64,000 nucleotides of DNA from Pocillopora verrucosa (GCF_036669915.1 NC_089312.1:2654301-2718300); one strand, 5' to 3'; counted from the first letter of the stretch, positions 39,201 through 53,400 are shown. The notes: generated from the sequence alone by a model not told the origin. Made by a program: numbers and translations.

Positions 39201-39321
39201 GGGAAATGGTTCAAAATCTCCACTTATGACGCGGATGAGAAAAGGACTAAAACACAGGTCGCACACAAGTAGCCCCACTCCACAAGTGATTGAAAACAGG
39301 GACAGGACTTCGACTCTTTGA
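36269..39321 (+). CDS. Ras-like small GTPase, RERG/RASL11-like, array gene B
   Basis: Exons 36269-36398, 38132-38188, 38345-38418 and 38884-39321 give 232 residues with the array's intron phases. Boxes: GKDGVGKS (Asp at Ras position 12); EYDSTLEETYRH switch I; DTAGQ, the only copy keeping Gln61; G4 ATKKD (Asn116 replaced by Thr); G5 ISSYEG. The tail contains KSPLMTRMRKGLKHR, the basic motif shared by most of the array, and ends RTSTL with no CAAX. Met 36269 is chosen; the frame is open three codons further to acceptor ttcctccag at 36259, so an upstream exon is possible. Intron 2 is 156 bp, a multiple of three and stop-free, so its retention would insert 52 residues into the effector loop. A poly(A) signal lies at 39432-39437. 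Confidence 0.9.
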
Positions 39322-39431
39322 TTTATCACGTCACCAAGAACTGCGCTGTGCAAGGTGAAGAAAATAGTTTTACGTGACAACATCTGGGCTAATTCACCTC
39401 AAGGGAAAGAAAACGTTTCAGAACAATTTTA

Positions 39432-39437
39432 AATAAA
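39432..39437 (+). terminator. Poly(A) signal of GTPase gene B
   Basis: AATAAA 111 bases after the stop of gene B, same strand. Confidence 0.5.
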
Positions 39438-41537
39438 ATCTCCCTCGACTCAAATCATTTGTAATGATTGCAAATTTGTGAACACGTGATAGAGCAAGTT
39501 TATACTATGAAATTGTTCAAGTTAGAGTCTTTCCGTTTATTTAAAACATAGGAGAACTCTTAAGTTTATCAGTAATTTTTGAAACACCAGAAACTCTTGT
39601 AAATAGGAATCCAAAAAAGGCTAAAAATATTTTGTCTATAGCCCCAACAGTGTACCTTACCCTCTCCATTGTTCGTCATATTTAAAATCAATATCAAGCT
39701 GGACTGATAAATTATGAATAACAAGGCCTGGATACGTAAGTTTCTATCGAGAGCAGGAGATGGAATAAGAGGTTTTCATTTCATTGAACATCAATGAAAG
39801 GAAATTAAAAGAAACTCCAAATATATAGTTGTATACTCTATCAGATATGACAATCGAATACATGCAGTCTTCGTTTACATCAGCGTTTTCGGGAAGGTTT
39901 TAGTGTGGATGACAGGCAAACATGCATCGAAAAGTTGCATTTTTGAACAAAAACGCGAAAGCGTAGATGAGAGCTGAAACGGTTGGAAGTGTTGAAAACA
40001 TGTCAAGAGATTTAAATGTGTTTGTTTATAAATGGAAAGGTAGGTATAGAAAATGGCCAAAGGAATCGATTTTTTTTTTCATCTCCTGAGACTTTAAGCT
40101 TTTTAATCTGGAAACGTTTGGAATTTTGAGCAAATGTTAATACCTTGTGGGTATTTTCGTATTGATTGACCTTGCCCTCCCATCAGACTTTACTCTACGC
40201 CATTATTCTGCCGAATTCTCCGAGCACCCCTGTATCATGCAACACTTCACAAGATACAACCAAAAGACTTTTCTTCGTTATAGGTTTAAGAACTGATGCC
40301 TTAAATATCAACGAGCAAATCATTTACCTTAAGTAACTTTAGATGTAAATACTGTGCAACAGATGAGACGTAGTCCTGCAAAACGTTAAGAATTTTTCCC
40401 TCATTCAACGCAAACACATGATGAAAAGACATCAAGATGTACAAACTAAAGATTGTGGTTTCTGTTGGACAGACTACCAAAGGTCACACGTTTTGTTTAA
40501 CTCCTCACTTGGAAAACATTACAGAATCATTAAATGCTAGATTGTTATCTCAAAAGACCATATTTCGCATCTTTTCACAAATACGACCAGAACATTATAC
40601 ATCATCAGTTCTAGCAACTGCCACACGTAAACTGATTTATGAAAGAAGGCGAAAAAAAAACACAAAAAAAAAAACAAAACAAGGAAGTAACACTCGTCCA
40701 GGTTGCTGAGGCTTGGTTGCGTCTCAAACAGGACTTTGATTCCTACATATTTGAACTATCCCTGTAGTTAATCACATTTAAGCCTCTATCACGTACTAAT
40801 CCGCTAATTAAAAAGGCAGATTAAGGAAAAATTAAGCTGGCTAGAAGACAGAATTTTGTCGCTGGGAAACTAAGGAGACTAGGTGATCAATTTATACACG
40901 ATAGATTTTATTCCTGAAAGATACCATATTTAGGAAAATACAGTTTCTATAGTAAACTAAAATTGATAGATTAAGTACAGATGAATCTAAAGATTCAGGA
41001 TGTACTCTCTCTTCCTTGTTTCACGCCCCTCCTTTAAACCTTAGAGCCTTGATTTGCTTTAACGCTGTTTGCTTTCTAAATAACCCTGGGAGGGCCGAAT
41101 ATTTGCTTTGACAAGTTTTGATGTTTTTCCATTAAAATGGTCCGAAGAAAGAAAACTCCACAGTGACCTTACACCCCTGGTATCGATAACAGTCACTTAT
41201 AATTTGCCGCCAACAATGGTTACATCAAAAGCGACGTAAAGATTTGAGTTTCCGTGCCAGACTGGCTCTTGTGTTATATTTGACCCGTGTCCAACTAACA
41301 TGCGTTGAATAGGAAGTATAATTCTCTGCAGTCATCTCGCAAAGATACGTTCGTCAATAATTTGAACCCTGAGCTAGGCGAACAAGCAGTTGTAAGCATC
41401 ATTAGCCTCGAATGGAGTGAACCACGTTTGAGAAACTGTTGACCAGAGAACTTTTTCTTCTATTTTTCCACAAGGTTTAATACGTTGTTGTGCCGATCAG
41501 AGATTTGCCAAGAGTCGGATCATATACACGGTGAAAA
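39438..41537. other. Intergenic region between GTPase genes B and C
   Basis: No gene or recognised repeat. The promoter of gene C should lie just before 41538. Confidence 0.4.
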
Positions 41538-44500
41538 ATGGAAACTAAAGGTGACCAATTTGGAAGACGAATGGTAAGTAAATTTAACTGGGTAAATGTT
41601 TATTTAAACTCACTAAAAGTTGTGATGTTTAAATTATCATAAAACTTGTTCACTAAGTAACAAAACATGCGACAAGGTGTATTTTTCCCCGATGTTAGAT
41701 TTCTTATGCATTCTGCGGTTAGCTCTCGGAAAATCACTTGGCTGTCCACAAAGGAAATCCAGTAGCAATGCATTTAGATATTTGAGTGTTCTTTTTGCAT
41801 CTTGCGGTGAAAGGTTGAGATGAGCGATTCCGTAGAGAAGTTAGTAGAAATAACAAGACGGAGCGATATGCATATTCTGACATTTAGGGAACAGCTAATG
41901 CATGCATGATTTTTTTTTGTTTTGTTTTGTTTTCCTGAAGTCTTTCCCACAAGATAGCGCTGGCCATTCAGTGTTTCCACGAAAACCGCGGAATCTCAGC
42001 GTAGGGTCAAATAATAACATCGAAGAGGAGAACAAAGTCATCAGAGCAGCTGTGCTGGGCAAAGATGGCGTTGGAAAAACCGGTGAGTGGAGAGCCTTTC
42101 ATGTATTATATTAAAATCGCGACCTTACGAGGCCTGTCGCACGCGCCTGCAATTGAGGGATTATCAGCAAACTTCTCTCGGAGCTGACGCGGCAATAAAA
42201 TAGTTTGAGAGAGCCTCTTGCTATCACGCACTAGTTGCCGCATGCAAGAGACAGGCATCCAAGGAAGTTCTACCAGGATAAAACGAAATGTCATGATAAA
42301 ATCAAACAGAGGCTTCTTTACTAAGATTTTGTCACCGGATGTAAAAAACATTAACAGCGTTGTAAGAGACTATTTAATGCCAAAATATCCTAAAATAAGT
42401 CAGGTAGAGATTTTCTCTGTATGTGCACTGAAAAAGACGTCATTACTAAGCAACTTTAGAGCGGAGGAATATTGACTGCTCGTCAATCCTGAAAATATTA
42501 CTCGAATTTTCTTGTAAGTTCGTTGTTTGCAGTAGGTTTTCACGTATGCCATACGCCTTTCTTTTCAAATTACCCCAATGTTTGGCGTTTTTCTTCCCTA
42601 ACAAAATATAGTTTCAAGATTTTAACCTTTGAAAAACACAAAACACACTCGTCTGTAGCTCTACTACACAACAGTTGAGAACGATAAAAAAAGTTTGCGT
42701 GAGTACAGCATCTTCTCGCAGCAGGGAACCGAACATCTTTAGTGAAACCCACTCCACTCACTCATCAAGTTTCCATTTCTAAACTTCAACATATTGACTT
42801 TTGGTAGGCGCAACAATGCTTATCGTCAGTAATCAGATTTCTTTTATATCCTTCCGGCGTTTCGTGGTAAAGCTGTGACCAAAAATATCTATGTACAAAT
42901 TCTTAAGAAATGTAAGGTGACATGAAATAAATTAATCTTTGGACTCTCTTTGATGGGACGACAATTATTCCGTGTTTTCGTACTCAAAAGTTACATTCAT
43001 AATTTTATTTTAAGCTCTCCAAAACGCCATTGTACAGTTCAGCGAAGCGTCAAGCCGCTCTGTTATGCTCCCAATTTTGCATGATTTCCCGATGAGCCTT
43101 TAAATGGGGGTTTGTTTGTAAACTGATAAAACTTCCAAAACAATACTGTCGAAAACAAACACCTTGCTGTACGGCGAAACCTTTTGATGTTTAATCTTTC
43201 AGTTTTGTCATTTTGTGTTTTTTTATTTGTCTTTTCCTAATTATATTTACTTAATTGTCTAGTTACTTTTGTAATTTTACGATCACAAATCAATGTTGCC
43301 TAGTAGGAGTAATTCTAACTGATCTTTTACCTAGCTAGTTAACTCCTCAAACATGATACTTATAGTTCCCTGGTGTGGTTGTTACACTGTACGAGTTGCC
43401 TAGTGAATTGGAGATAGGTTGTTATGTCGTGATCAGACCCTACAGCTGACATTTTTTCACAAATACGTTTTTTCTGGATAATATATTGATATTCCAGGGT
43501 AACATGAGCAGAGATTAGTTGTTACTCAGTGCCACAGGTTAAAATTTTCTTTTAGTTTCATTCTCTTTTCCTTCTGCTAGCCTTCACTGTTCGTCTTCTG
43601 ACACGTCGTTACATTGGGGAGTACGACGGCACATTAGGTAAGTTGATAAACACGATAAATACTACCTCACTGTAACAGCTAGTGACTAAATCAATAACGT
43701 CCTCTATTCTTGAATCTCTATAAGAATCACTTTATGAACAACAATCGATTTTCACTCGGAATGTTTTTTAAAATATTTAAATAATTTCAGAGGGGCGACA
43801 CTTGTTTACGAGTTAGTAGAAAAATTACAGCACGTAGGCGGAAAATTCTGATCTGTACCTTTCTCTCAAATAACAATTTATTTCTGAGTCACCCACTTAT
43901 CAACAGAAGCACAGAGATAAATCTAAACCTTTTGATACAAAGTTCACGCAATTAGTGCAGATTGTAAGCAGTAACAGACGTACAAAATACCTTCAACTTT
44001 TCGGTACAAATTTTAAAAACTTCAAAGAAAGAATACTACTGACTTCGAGAAAACGTTTCAGCAGGGTTAGAGAAATTTCAAACATTGGCTTTGCTACCAG
44101 AATGTACCGCTAACTAAACAACATTGCGTTCGTTCACGTATAAAAGCATAAACCTGACTAACTCGCTAACAGACTGAAAAGATGAGGATCGCGCAAGGTG
44201 TTATCTTGGGAAGGCATTTAATTAGTTTTGAATTAGCGTAAACAGTAAAAGAATTCCTCAAATTTTTTTTAAACCACAGAGAGCTGGTATCAGCATCGCG
44301 TTGATATAGAAGGACAAGAGGTGTTATTTCATGTTTTTGACACAGCTGGCAAGGTATCAACCCTTTCCTTGTTACTTATCTTTTTTTGCAATCCTGTATT
44401 AGGTGCATGAGTTTCGATGTAGAAGATTTCATCGATTTCGGGGAATTATAGTTAGTGATGTCTCTGATCTCTCCACAATTTTTATTTATTGGTTCGTGTA

Positions 44501-45980
44501 AAGCTTTATCTGGGTATTGTAACAGTTATTTAGTGATAACAGCACAACATGAAGGCGTACAATTCAAGATGTCTGCAATTAATTATTAATTCAACTGCTG
44601 TAAACAACCAGTTTTGTCAAGTAAATTATCATTGCACTCCCAATTAGGATTGACCTTTTCTTTTGCGATGAGCAGAACGAAGTGACATTTCTATTAGTAA
44701 GCAAGAGTAATTTAACTTGTTAATGACTCCAATATTAGTTGTGAAGGAACATCTCCATCTATATTCCAGTCTTGCAGTAATGATATGGCAAAGGCTATTA
44801 ATAGCTTTCACGGACAATCAATTTGACTACGCATGTGCATACATTTAACGCTTGGAATCCATGACAGTATCTGAGCAACTGCTCACCTATCCCTCCCCTC
44901 ACCCGGCAACAGTCGATTGATGACAAGTTAGGGTTAATGTTGGGTTAAGGGAGGGGTAGGTCCGCAGTTTCTCAGATACTGAAATTGATCCAAGACTTGG
45001 ATACCGATGCGTACAATCCTGGCAATTGCATATTAATACACAGATAAGTCGAAATCGAACTTTTGACAAGGATTCGAAATCCAGTGCAAATCACAAGCCG
45101 CCTTCAAGCCCCTTTACTTCTTCATCTGATCACTTTTCATCTTTTAACTCTGAATATTGAAGACTAGGAATTGAACCTCAGAGGTCCTTTAGGAAATCGT
45201 GTTCGTGTGACAGGGCCCATTTTTTTTTCGACGCCCCATAAGCGCTAACCCAAGGCTAAATTTTAATCCGGGTTTCCTTAACTCCTTTGTTCAAAAGCCT
45301 GTTTGGGATGATTTTCTCTGTTCTCATTAAAGCATCCAATCACAACACTGTAGACAAGAGAAATTCAGCTGGATTTTCTTTGAAAGCATTCAGATCTGAC
45401 ATCAAATTTCGCACTTATCTTGGGTTATCTTAACCCAGCTTTGAACAATCAGGCCCTGCAATTTTCTAAAATTTATTAATTTCAAAATTTTACACCTCCC
45501 TCTCCCTTTTTAACGTCTAACAGTTTTATTTTTAATATAATATTTCAGAATTGCAAAGAAAAAATTGATACCTGTGCATCATTGGACATCATATTCGTAG
45601 TTTACTCCATCACTGATCGCTCATCGTTCCAAGAGGCCACCCTCATCATCAAATATCTACACGAAACAAAGAATATTCCCTCGTCAGCGATTTTTCTAAT
45701 AGCAACGAAAGCAGATCAGAAACGACACACAGAGGTGACAGAATTTGAGGGAAAACTTTTCGCCGTGAACATGGGTTGTTCATTCCATCAGCTATCAAAT
45801 TCTGAAGATTTTGCTGAGCACAGCAAGATATTGAAACAAACTTATCTAAGAGTATCCCTTGGACATGTACAAAAGACGCCCAAGTCTCCACTGATGAGGA
45901 GATTGAAAGGAGGTTTCAAAAACAAGGGACAAACTGTCATTACAGAACACAGGTACCGATCAGGAAGTGTCGAATTTTAG
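41538..45980 (+). CDS. Ras-like small GTPase, RERG/RASL11-like, array gene C (extra 5' exon)
   Basis: Five exons: 41538-41573 (METKGDQFGRRM, donor gtaagt, phase 0), 41941-42082, 43581-43637, 44280-44353 and 45549-45980, giving 246 residues. It is the one gene here with a clear separate N-terminal coding exon, a hint that A and B have one too. Boxes: GKDGVGKT (Asp at Ras 12, Thr for Ser17, both used by GTPases); EYDGTLESWYQH; DTAGK (Lys at Gln61); ATKAD then Gln rather than Leu; G5 is the weak LSNSED. The core is the most diverged of the array (FHVFDTAGK). The tail has KSPLMRRLKGGFKNKG and ends SVEF, no CAAX. Intron 4 carries an R3 MITE; AATAAA follows at 46223-46228. Confidence 0.9.
44865..44981. 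mobile_element. MITE family R3, copy 2
   Basis: Begins cagtatctgagcaactg and ends cagtttctcagatactg as inverted ends; the C-rich/G-rich centre (acctatccctcccc ... gggaggggtagg) matches copy 1. It lies in intron 4 of gene C. Confidence 0.8.
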
Positions 45981-46222
45981 AGGCAGTCAGTTTCCAATGA
46001 AAACAGTTCGCGTAAAAGACCAAGCTGAGAGACGGATCCTTACAAAATCATTCCTTTTCAAGGAAACTAAAAAACATCCTAATATTTCTAGCAACCAATT
46101 GTTTGATGAAAGGTTACGAGCATATTTCCTTTCTCTTTTAATTTTCGCTTTATTTGAAAAAGCTTCTCACAAATTTCTAATCATTACTCATAAACTGACT
46201 CTTATTTAGTTAGCGGCCAAAA

Positions 46223-46228
46223 AATAAA
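46223..46228 (+). terminator. Probable poly(A) signal of GTPase gene C
   Basis: First AATAAA after the stop at 45980, about 240 bases downstream. Confidence 0.4.
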
Positions 46229-46842
46229 CACAGTGGTATTTCTAACAGTTTGTAGGTCTGCTATGGTTGTATTCTATGTCACAAATATGATCAGTCACGT
46301 AGGGTCTGCAGCAATTGGAAATTTGTTTGATACCATTTTCAGGAAAGTGATGATAACAAAAGAATCCTATGAAACCATTTTGAACCTACTAAAAGTATTC
46401 TTAGATCAATTCCGCTTTTGGGGGATTTCAGCAGGGTCCAGAAATACTCAATCACATGTCAGGAACTTTTTGGCACGTGGAGATCCAGTGCCGCGTGTGC
46501 TCGGTCTCCATATTTGAGCGACGCGTACGGGACATAAAAATCATTTTAACCAGAGGAAATCAGTCTCTTAGAATGATTGTCTCTGAAAGCAGTACAGTAC
46601 CGTGGATTTCAGACGACTGATCATCGGTTTATGCCAGGAATCATGGCATGAACTGTTCCCAAAACCGCCTGCTCTTGCTCCTTATTAAAGATAAAACAGA
46701 CAGTGTTTCCTTTTACCTGATGATGAATACTTTACGCCGGTAAGGACGAATCCAGAAATAAAAATGTGTAGAATTACACTGTTACCTCGACTTCGCTGAT
46801 GTTACCTAGAATATTTCGAATTGATAATTTGGTTATAGCAGC

Positions 46843-47526
46843 CAGTTGATCATGTAAATTGGTCACCGTAGAGAGTTTCTAAAGCTTACAATGAAAAACC
46901 TGATTGATCAAGAGCATTCTATCATTGGACAAAAGCGTGTGAAGTTAACATGATAAATGCAATATCTGCAGCGTGTATTATCATTTCGAGTACAAAGTAT
47001 GCCTAGTTTCCAAGCCCCTCGTCCGTGAAGTATTCTCAAACTTTGGCAAACTCAGTGAGGAGTGTTTTCTTTGGCAGATTGTTTAAAAATTTTTCAATTA
47101 AACAATTAGTGAGTTCGCTCCTCGGATTATCATGAACTATGAAACCTCGTGTCTGTGTTACCTGTTTCAGCCTTTGGCTTCGGCAAGTAACGCAGACTTA
47201 GGTTTTGATAACTGATGACATAATGCTCAACCTCATCCAATAACTCTTAATTCCCACGGTATCAACGACTGGTATTCGACTTATTTATTCTTGTTTTCTT
47301 GTCACCATATTCCCACCAATAGCGTAGCTCTATTTTCTATATACAAAAAAACATACAACACACAATTCCTCCATTCGCTCTGACGAAGAGCTAACACTCT
47401 AAACGCCACCTTTGAAACTCTTTACGGTGGCCAATTTACGTTATCGACACAGTTGAAAATACTAAATTGCCCTGTTATACCCTCCCAGCGACGCAGCACC
47501 ACAGTTTCTATAGAAACTTACCCCCT
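46843..47526. repeat. R1 repeat copies (46843-46885 and 47412-47526)
   Basis: gttgatcatgtaaattggtcaccgtagagagtttct at the left and ctctttacggtggccaattt...gcagcaccacagtttct at the right are the two arms of R1. They are 0.5 kb apart, either two fragments or one copy with an insertion between the arms. Confidence 0.65.
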
Positions 47527-50293
47527 TAACTCATCCAATAACTGCTTATTGTCTCAGTAAACATCTTGTAAAAAATATGAGCTTCCAAGGTTTAATATTC
47601 TTTTGTTCTTTGCTCCTTTTTCACATTATACTGAATCAAACGACATAGTTACTTCATTACGTGAAGGAATTTAGTTTCCAATGCCTCATTAAGCAAGGTT
47701 AAACGTTGATTGGTGTTTTTCACATTTATACATGGGCGATAATTATCAAAGCAGGTGTTTCCTGTGCTTCAATAGAAAATAAGATCATTTTCCTATAAAT
47801 TTCTCATACGATAGGACAAACAAATTTTGATTTATCCACTAAAAATAGCTTTTTATAACCTGGAGCAGTTCATCCTTTCATCGATACAATTTTTCTCACC
47901 CGACCTCATAAAGGATTGCCTAAGGCCAGTTACTAAGTGAACATACAAGGTCATCTTTTCATTTGTTCAAAAAACTAACCAACTGAAAAAAACGTGCCTC
48001 TTTTGTTTAAGATATGTAACACACAGCATAAACTCATTTTTCGCACTTCGTTAAAGCGACATCAAAATGAATTGGAACACTCTTAGCTGTAATTTAGTTT
48101 TCAACAAAAATAGCCAACCTATCCCGTGAAGGGAAGATCATCAAGTTTGTGTTAATATCACGACAATTTTCTGCAAACCCTAAAAATAACTTCCTCAGAG
48201 CTGATTTTACATTTAAAGGTTCAAGATTATCGAGGTCTTGCCAGTATAGTCACATGCTTAGAACTAACAAGTGGAAAGTTCAACCCCCATTCTATTTGAG
48301 GTATGTTTGAAAATCGTCTCATCATTTCTTCATTCAGAAAATTCAATTTCATAGTTTTCGTTTAGGAGGAAAGACTAAATAATTACATAATAAGAGCAAA
48401 AACAATTGGAACGAATTATAATGGCGCAAATTTTCTGATTACTCAAAAACCTGATCTTATGTCGGCTATATTAACACGAGACATTGAACTCATGGAGCTC
48501 ATTCTGTATATAACGTGGTGGGTCTGTTTACAACGGTTCAAAGGACCGTAGCGTGATTCGTGTCCAATCAAGAGAATAAGAACTGGGTTTGTGTCTAATC
48601 TACTGTAACCGTAAATTTAAGGCCGGCTCTCAACAGCCCAGGCCTTGATGAGCTCGTTCGCAAACAAGTAAACACGAAATTCAAGCATAATCATCCGAAC
48701 ATGTCACTACGGCGTTCCTTTGTTGATATCAGCGTCCTACTAAAAGCTGGAAGGAAAGAGTTTTCACCCCATCAAAGCCTTGATTTTTTCTTTTGTGCGA
48801 CGACCTTAAAAGCGCTCAAACCGTGAAGATCAACCCTTCACTCAGTGGCAAGTTGTTTAGCTTTTTGCTCCAAAACAGGTTAGGAGAATGCCTTGGAGCT
48901 TTTCCTTTACTTTCAAGTTTGTTGCATGTGATTAAAAATGTGACCAAGACCATCTTTGTGCATGAGTTGATTGTAGATGCTGTCTTACATTCGCTCTCTC
49001 TCCGGCATGAACGGCATGCTCTCTCTTCGTCCTAACGGTAACCAAAATATGCTACACTTATGTAATTTGACATAATCTCTGCACTGAACACGTGCATTAC
49101 TAGGTCAAAGAGAGGCAGACATGAACATTTTTTTCACTCTCGACTTCCGATAACCGGCCTACCTTTCTTATCAATAACACTGCTAATGTAAGCCCTTTAC
49201 AACAAATGTTGCGATACATGGAATGCTTGCAATGATAGCAAGCATTTCAGCACCTAGAAAATAAGTTGGAATATGGAACCGCTTTATCTTGAAAGGCAAT
49301 ACCAGCTGTAAGACGTCTCTATCGATCTTTATAGGATTAATATAACATGGCTACTTAATTAGCTTTAGAATATGCGGCGTGTTCAACGTTATTGCATTAA
49401 ATGCAACTAATAAATCCCTGCAACAAGGAAAATCTCTTGATTTTTCAGGAATTGATCCGTTTAACTAAAGGAATCTTTTATTACAGATCTATGTTTGAAA
49501 TCAATTTGCACGTAATAATGCTTACCGACGAAACTCTTCACATGCATTATCTGAGAGTTAATTAAATAAATGGTATGAACTTTTTATTGGATTAATTGAA
49601 AAATTCCGAAGGCTGGCAGGGAGGTATATCGCGGTGCATTCTCTTGATGTAATCAGCCCTACAAGCAAATTGTACACATGATAAAATGTACAGTCTAAGT
49701 GTGGGCGACGTAAGGGACACACCTTAAAAGTACTCGCAGCTTCCGCTTCAAATCTTTTGGGGAGTCATGCCGGTTTAGCTAGTTTCCGCTCGAAAAGCAA
49801 CTTTCACTTATTGTAGTCTGGTTATTTTGGCACGTTTCCACTGCGAATTAGTGAACAAGAATGTTATTTTGCTCTTCTTTTTTCCAAAAACTTTCCTTTA
49901 TCGATGGATACTTCCCATTTTCGTATTTCCACAACTTTTTTTTTATACCTTTTTTTGTTTGACTGTTCCCACCATCCCGAGGGGAACTGGGACACAAAAA
50001 ACGTGCAGAAATACGCGCCCCTGTCCAAAGTTTGTTCGCTGAGCGATCATCAAACACTTCACTTGATTGGCCGGTTTCCATGAGAAATCCAATATTCACA
50101 TGTTTTTGTACCTCATACGTGCTATTGTCGAAATGCATATGCTTTTCAAGTTGTATCGACCGTGTGAGAAAAAAGAGTCATTCAATTTTGAGAGAGTGTA
50201 TTGAGGAACGCGGTTAGAGTATTTCCACAGTGCAAGGTGCGCTTCTAAATGTTTTGATTAATTTTTTGTTTGTTTGTTTTTCTTTCTTGCACC
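47527..50293. other. Intergenic region upstream of GTPase gene D
   Basis: No supported gene on either strand and no further repeat recognised by eye. Confidence 0.4.
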
Positions 50294-50306
50294 TATATAT
50301 ATATAA
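50294..50306 (+). promoter_or_regulatory. Possible TATA-type promoter element of gene D
   Basis: tatatatatataa about 100 bases before the proposed start at 50408, without an intervening splice acceptor. It may equally be a TA microsatellite. Confidence 0.25.
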
Positions 50307-50407
50307 TGAAAAACCGATTAACGTCTAGTCTGCAACTCATTTACAGTCGTTAATGTATATTTATGCTTTATTGTTGTGCTCTGACGCTGACTGACCACAA
50401 AGAGAGC

Positions 50408-53400
50408 ATGAGACGTAAAAGAACGTGTTCAGCGAATCCTTCAAACATCACAAATGTCCACGCGGTGGTGCTTGGGTTGGATGGCGTCGGAAAATCAGGT
50501 ATGTCAGATAAGTTATAGCCTTGAGTATCACTGTATCATTACAACAAAAGCTGCAGTTGACTCTCAAAATAGCCCCCTCCGCCAAGAAAAAGGCACCGGG
50601 GAACTATCGAGGAACTATCGGAGGAAACGGAACGAGATTTCTTGGGATAACCAAAGATGGACTGGTGTCCCATCCGAGGGGAGCCTGTAGCAATATTGTT
50701 TATCATTTCATGCTACGGGAATCAGACCGCTAGGATCATAAACTGGCCCATGAAAACAAACCTTAAATTCAACTTTCCAGCAACGTAGTCCATGAAAAGG
50801 CTTGACTTCTGAAACCAAACTAAGACTTTCGGAGCTATGAAGTAATCTGTTTCAGAAGTAAGGGAACACAACAAAATGCCAGGAGTTGGTTGACATTTCT
50901 AACTCATAATGTTAAATTTAAAGAAGTTATATACCACGTAAAATAAATGTATTTATTTTAGTGGACGATAATTCGTCTTTAAAAGGATGTTTAACAGCTT
51001 TCATCAGGCGCAGGAAAACCGATAAATTATGCATATCAATTACGAGAGTTTTATCGATTATCTTTGTCTTGTAGTGATTTCGCAATCAATTATGATCATC
51101 ACTTTAGGAAATTGCTTTCACTAACAAACAGAAAAGTGAATAATCAGGCCAAAATAATTGATTTTCAGAGGGTTCCTAAAATAACCCAGCGTATAAAAAC
51201 ATATGTTTTGATATAATTTTTCAGTTATCAGTCAGGCATCGACGTGGGTATCATAAAGATATCATGAGCGATTGCAATTGTTTCAGAATGCGATCAAATC
51301 AAGTGGCTTTCTTATATTCTCGAGATTAAGATCGCGGTCTTTTTCTGAAAGCTACGCGCGTGTTGACGTTTTTTCAAACACCGCAACAGTTGTCCAATTA
51401 CGATAAAAGGTTCACCCCAAGAAAGCGGCCAAAAAAATGGAGATATATAAGCTAAAATAACAGATGTTGACTTGGCTGCCAGGTGTACCTCTTCAAACGC
51501 TCCCAGTAATCGCTATTTCAATAAAGTATTTTCACAGAATTTCGCACAACGCCCAGCTGAAAAGTTTTGTTATTAGTGGAACATTGGAAAAAGAATGACA
51601 AGATCTGTCGCGCACCTGTAAGGCAGACGCGGGCGCAGACTGAAATCTCTCTAGCATCTTCAGATAAAACACTTGACTATCAGCAATTCAGACACCGCCA
51701 ATGAAACTGAGTAAATTCGCTTTAACTTCAAAGAATTCATTCAGAAGAATGACCCACAACAACCCATGAGTGGGTATCAACAGTACCACAAAATAATGCA
51801 ACAATGAACATTTACCGAGGGAACAAAACGGGTGCATATGCGTAATCTTTTTTATCCTAATGAAGTGCTTCGCGTGAGAACTCAGTGGAACAAAGTGAAA
51901 TCACACTTTAAGGCATCCAAGAGGTCACGTTTAAGGGTGTACTAATCGTTTTCAAATAACGATAACAATGAAATGAGTTCACTAAGCTACGTCTTTGTCT
52001 CAACAACTGCTGGCTCAGTCTTTAACACTCAGGGTGAAGTCCAAATGAGATACAAATACTTCCGGTATCTGAATACACTGCTGTTGAAACTTATCTAACA
52101 TACAAAATAGTGTAACACAGTGAATAACACCGATTCAAACTGAACTTCCATGGAAAACTGGAGAAGATACTGAAAGTAAACAACTTCACCCGTGGCACAT
52201 GATGCTGGATTTTACATTTGAACGTATCCAACATTCTATGCAGTGCGTGCTAACATGATGGGTATTTCAAAATTATCAGTGTTCTCTCAATTATTAAGTT
52301 GCATAGAATAAGATACGTGACACTTCAGACTTTTTCATGTTCAAAAACGTTCACCACATTCAAGTACTGAGGGCTTATTGTTTGAATTCCTTTCATTGCT
52401 TCGTAGTTCTTAAAGTTCCATAGAAGATCATCAATGAAGTGGTTGTTTCAGTAGTTACATAGAAAAAAATCCCACAGTTGCAATCGATCTTCGTTTGCAC
52501 AATGACAAAGAATTCTATACAAACAAAAGGACACGGAAAACTCTGTAAGACGTTTAACCAAACGAAAATATTTTTTCAGAACCAGGGAACGTGAGAACAG
52601 CGAGTAAGAGAGCACTGAACAAAACGTATGTAAGAAAAACTCGGTGTCACAATGAGACCTCCCTAAAGACCTTTGGCAATAGAGAGCTTATATATATCAT
52701 ATTTGGTGATTTCAGTTAAAATGGCATGGCCTACGTGATACAAATGGATCTTAACGATCATCAGTTACTAATACTTAACCGCAGAAACCATGACATTTCC
52801 TCTTTCTACGCTGCAGTTCTCGAGGTCAACGTCTTCAAGTCTGTATGCTAAACCGCAAGACAACTTTCGACCATTTAGACAAAAAACAAAACAAAAAACA
52901 GGCGCAATTTTTTTTTTAACGAAAGGATCGCATGACTTTTTTGACATACCCCTCAGGGCACAGCTGTGATATATTTTTTTTTCACACAAAGTCGACAAAT
53001 AAAAGAAACGAAGAACCTTTAGATAAAAATCATGTCTGGGTGTCCAGCATACCTCCTCTCAGACCGTCAACTGTTGACTTTTCCCCTTGTGATCTAAGTA
53101 TTGGCCTCGTTCAAATTTCAATTTCCTTGTGAAGGAGATTGTTCTTGCAAACTTTAAGGCCATCTAAACGGTTGAAATTATTTTCTTTTTCTTGATTGAC
53201 TGGTACAGAAGATAAGAAAGGAAACCTTATTTGAGTGTCAGGTCTAAAATTAAATCCAGAGACACTAAGTGTGGAAACTGTCCTTAACTTCTAGGCTCCT
53301 AAGAATTTGAAAATCAAAATCCTTAAGTTTGAAATTATTCTGATTACTATTATTATTATTAAGAGAAAATACGTCGCAGATAAAACTTCGAACTGAGTAC

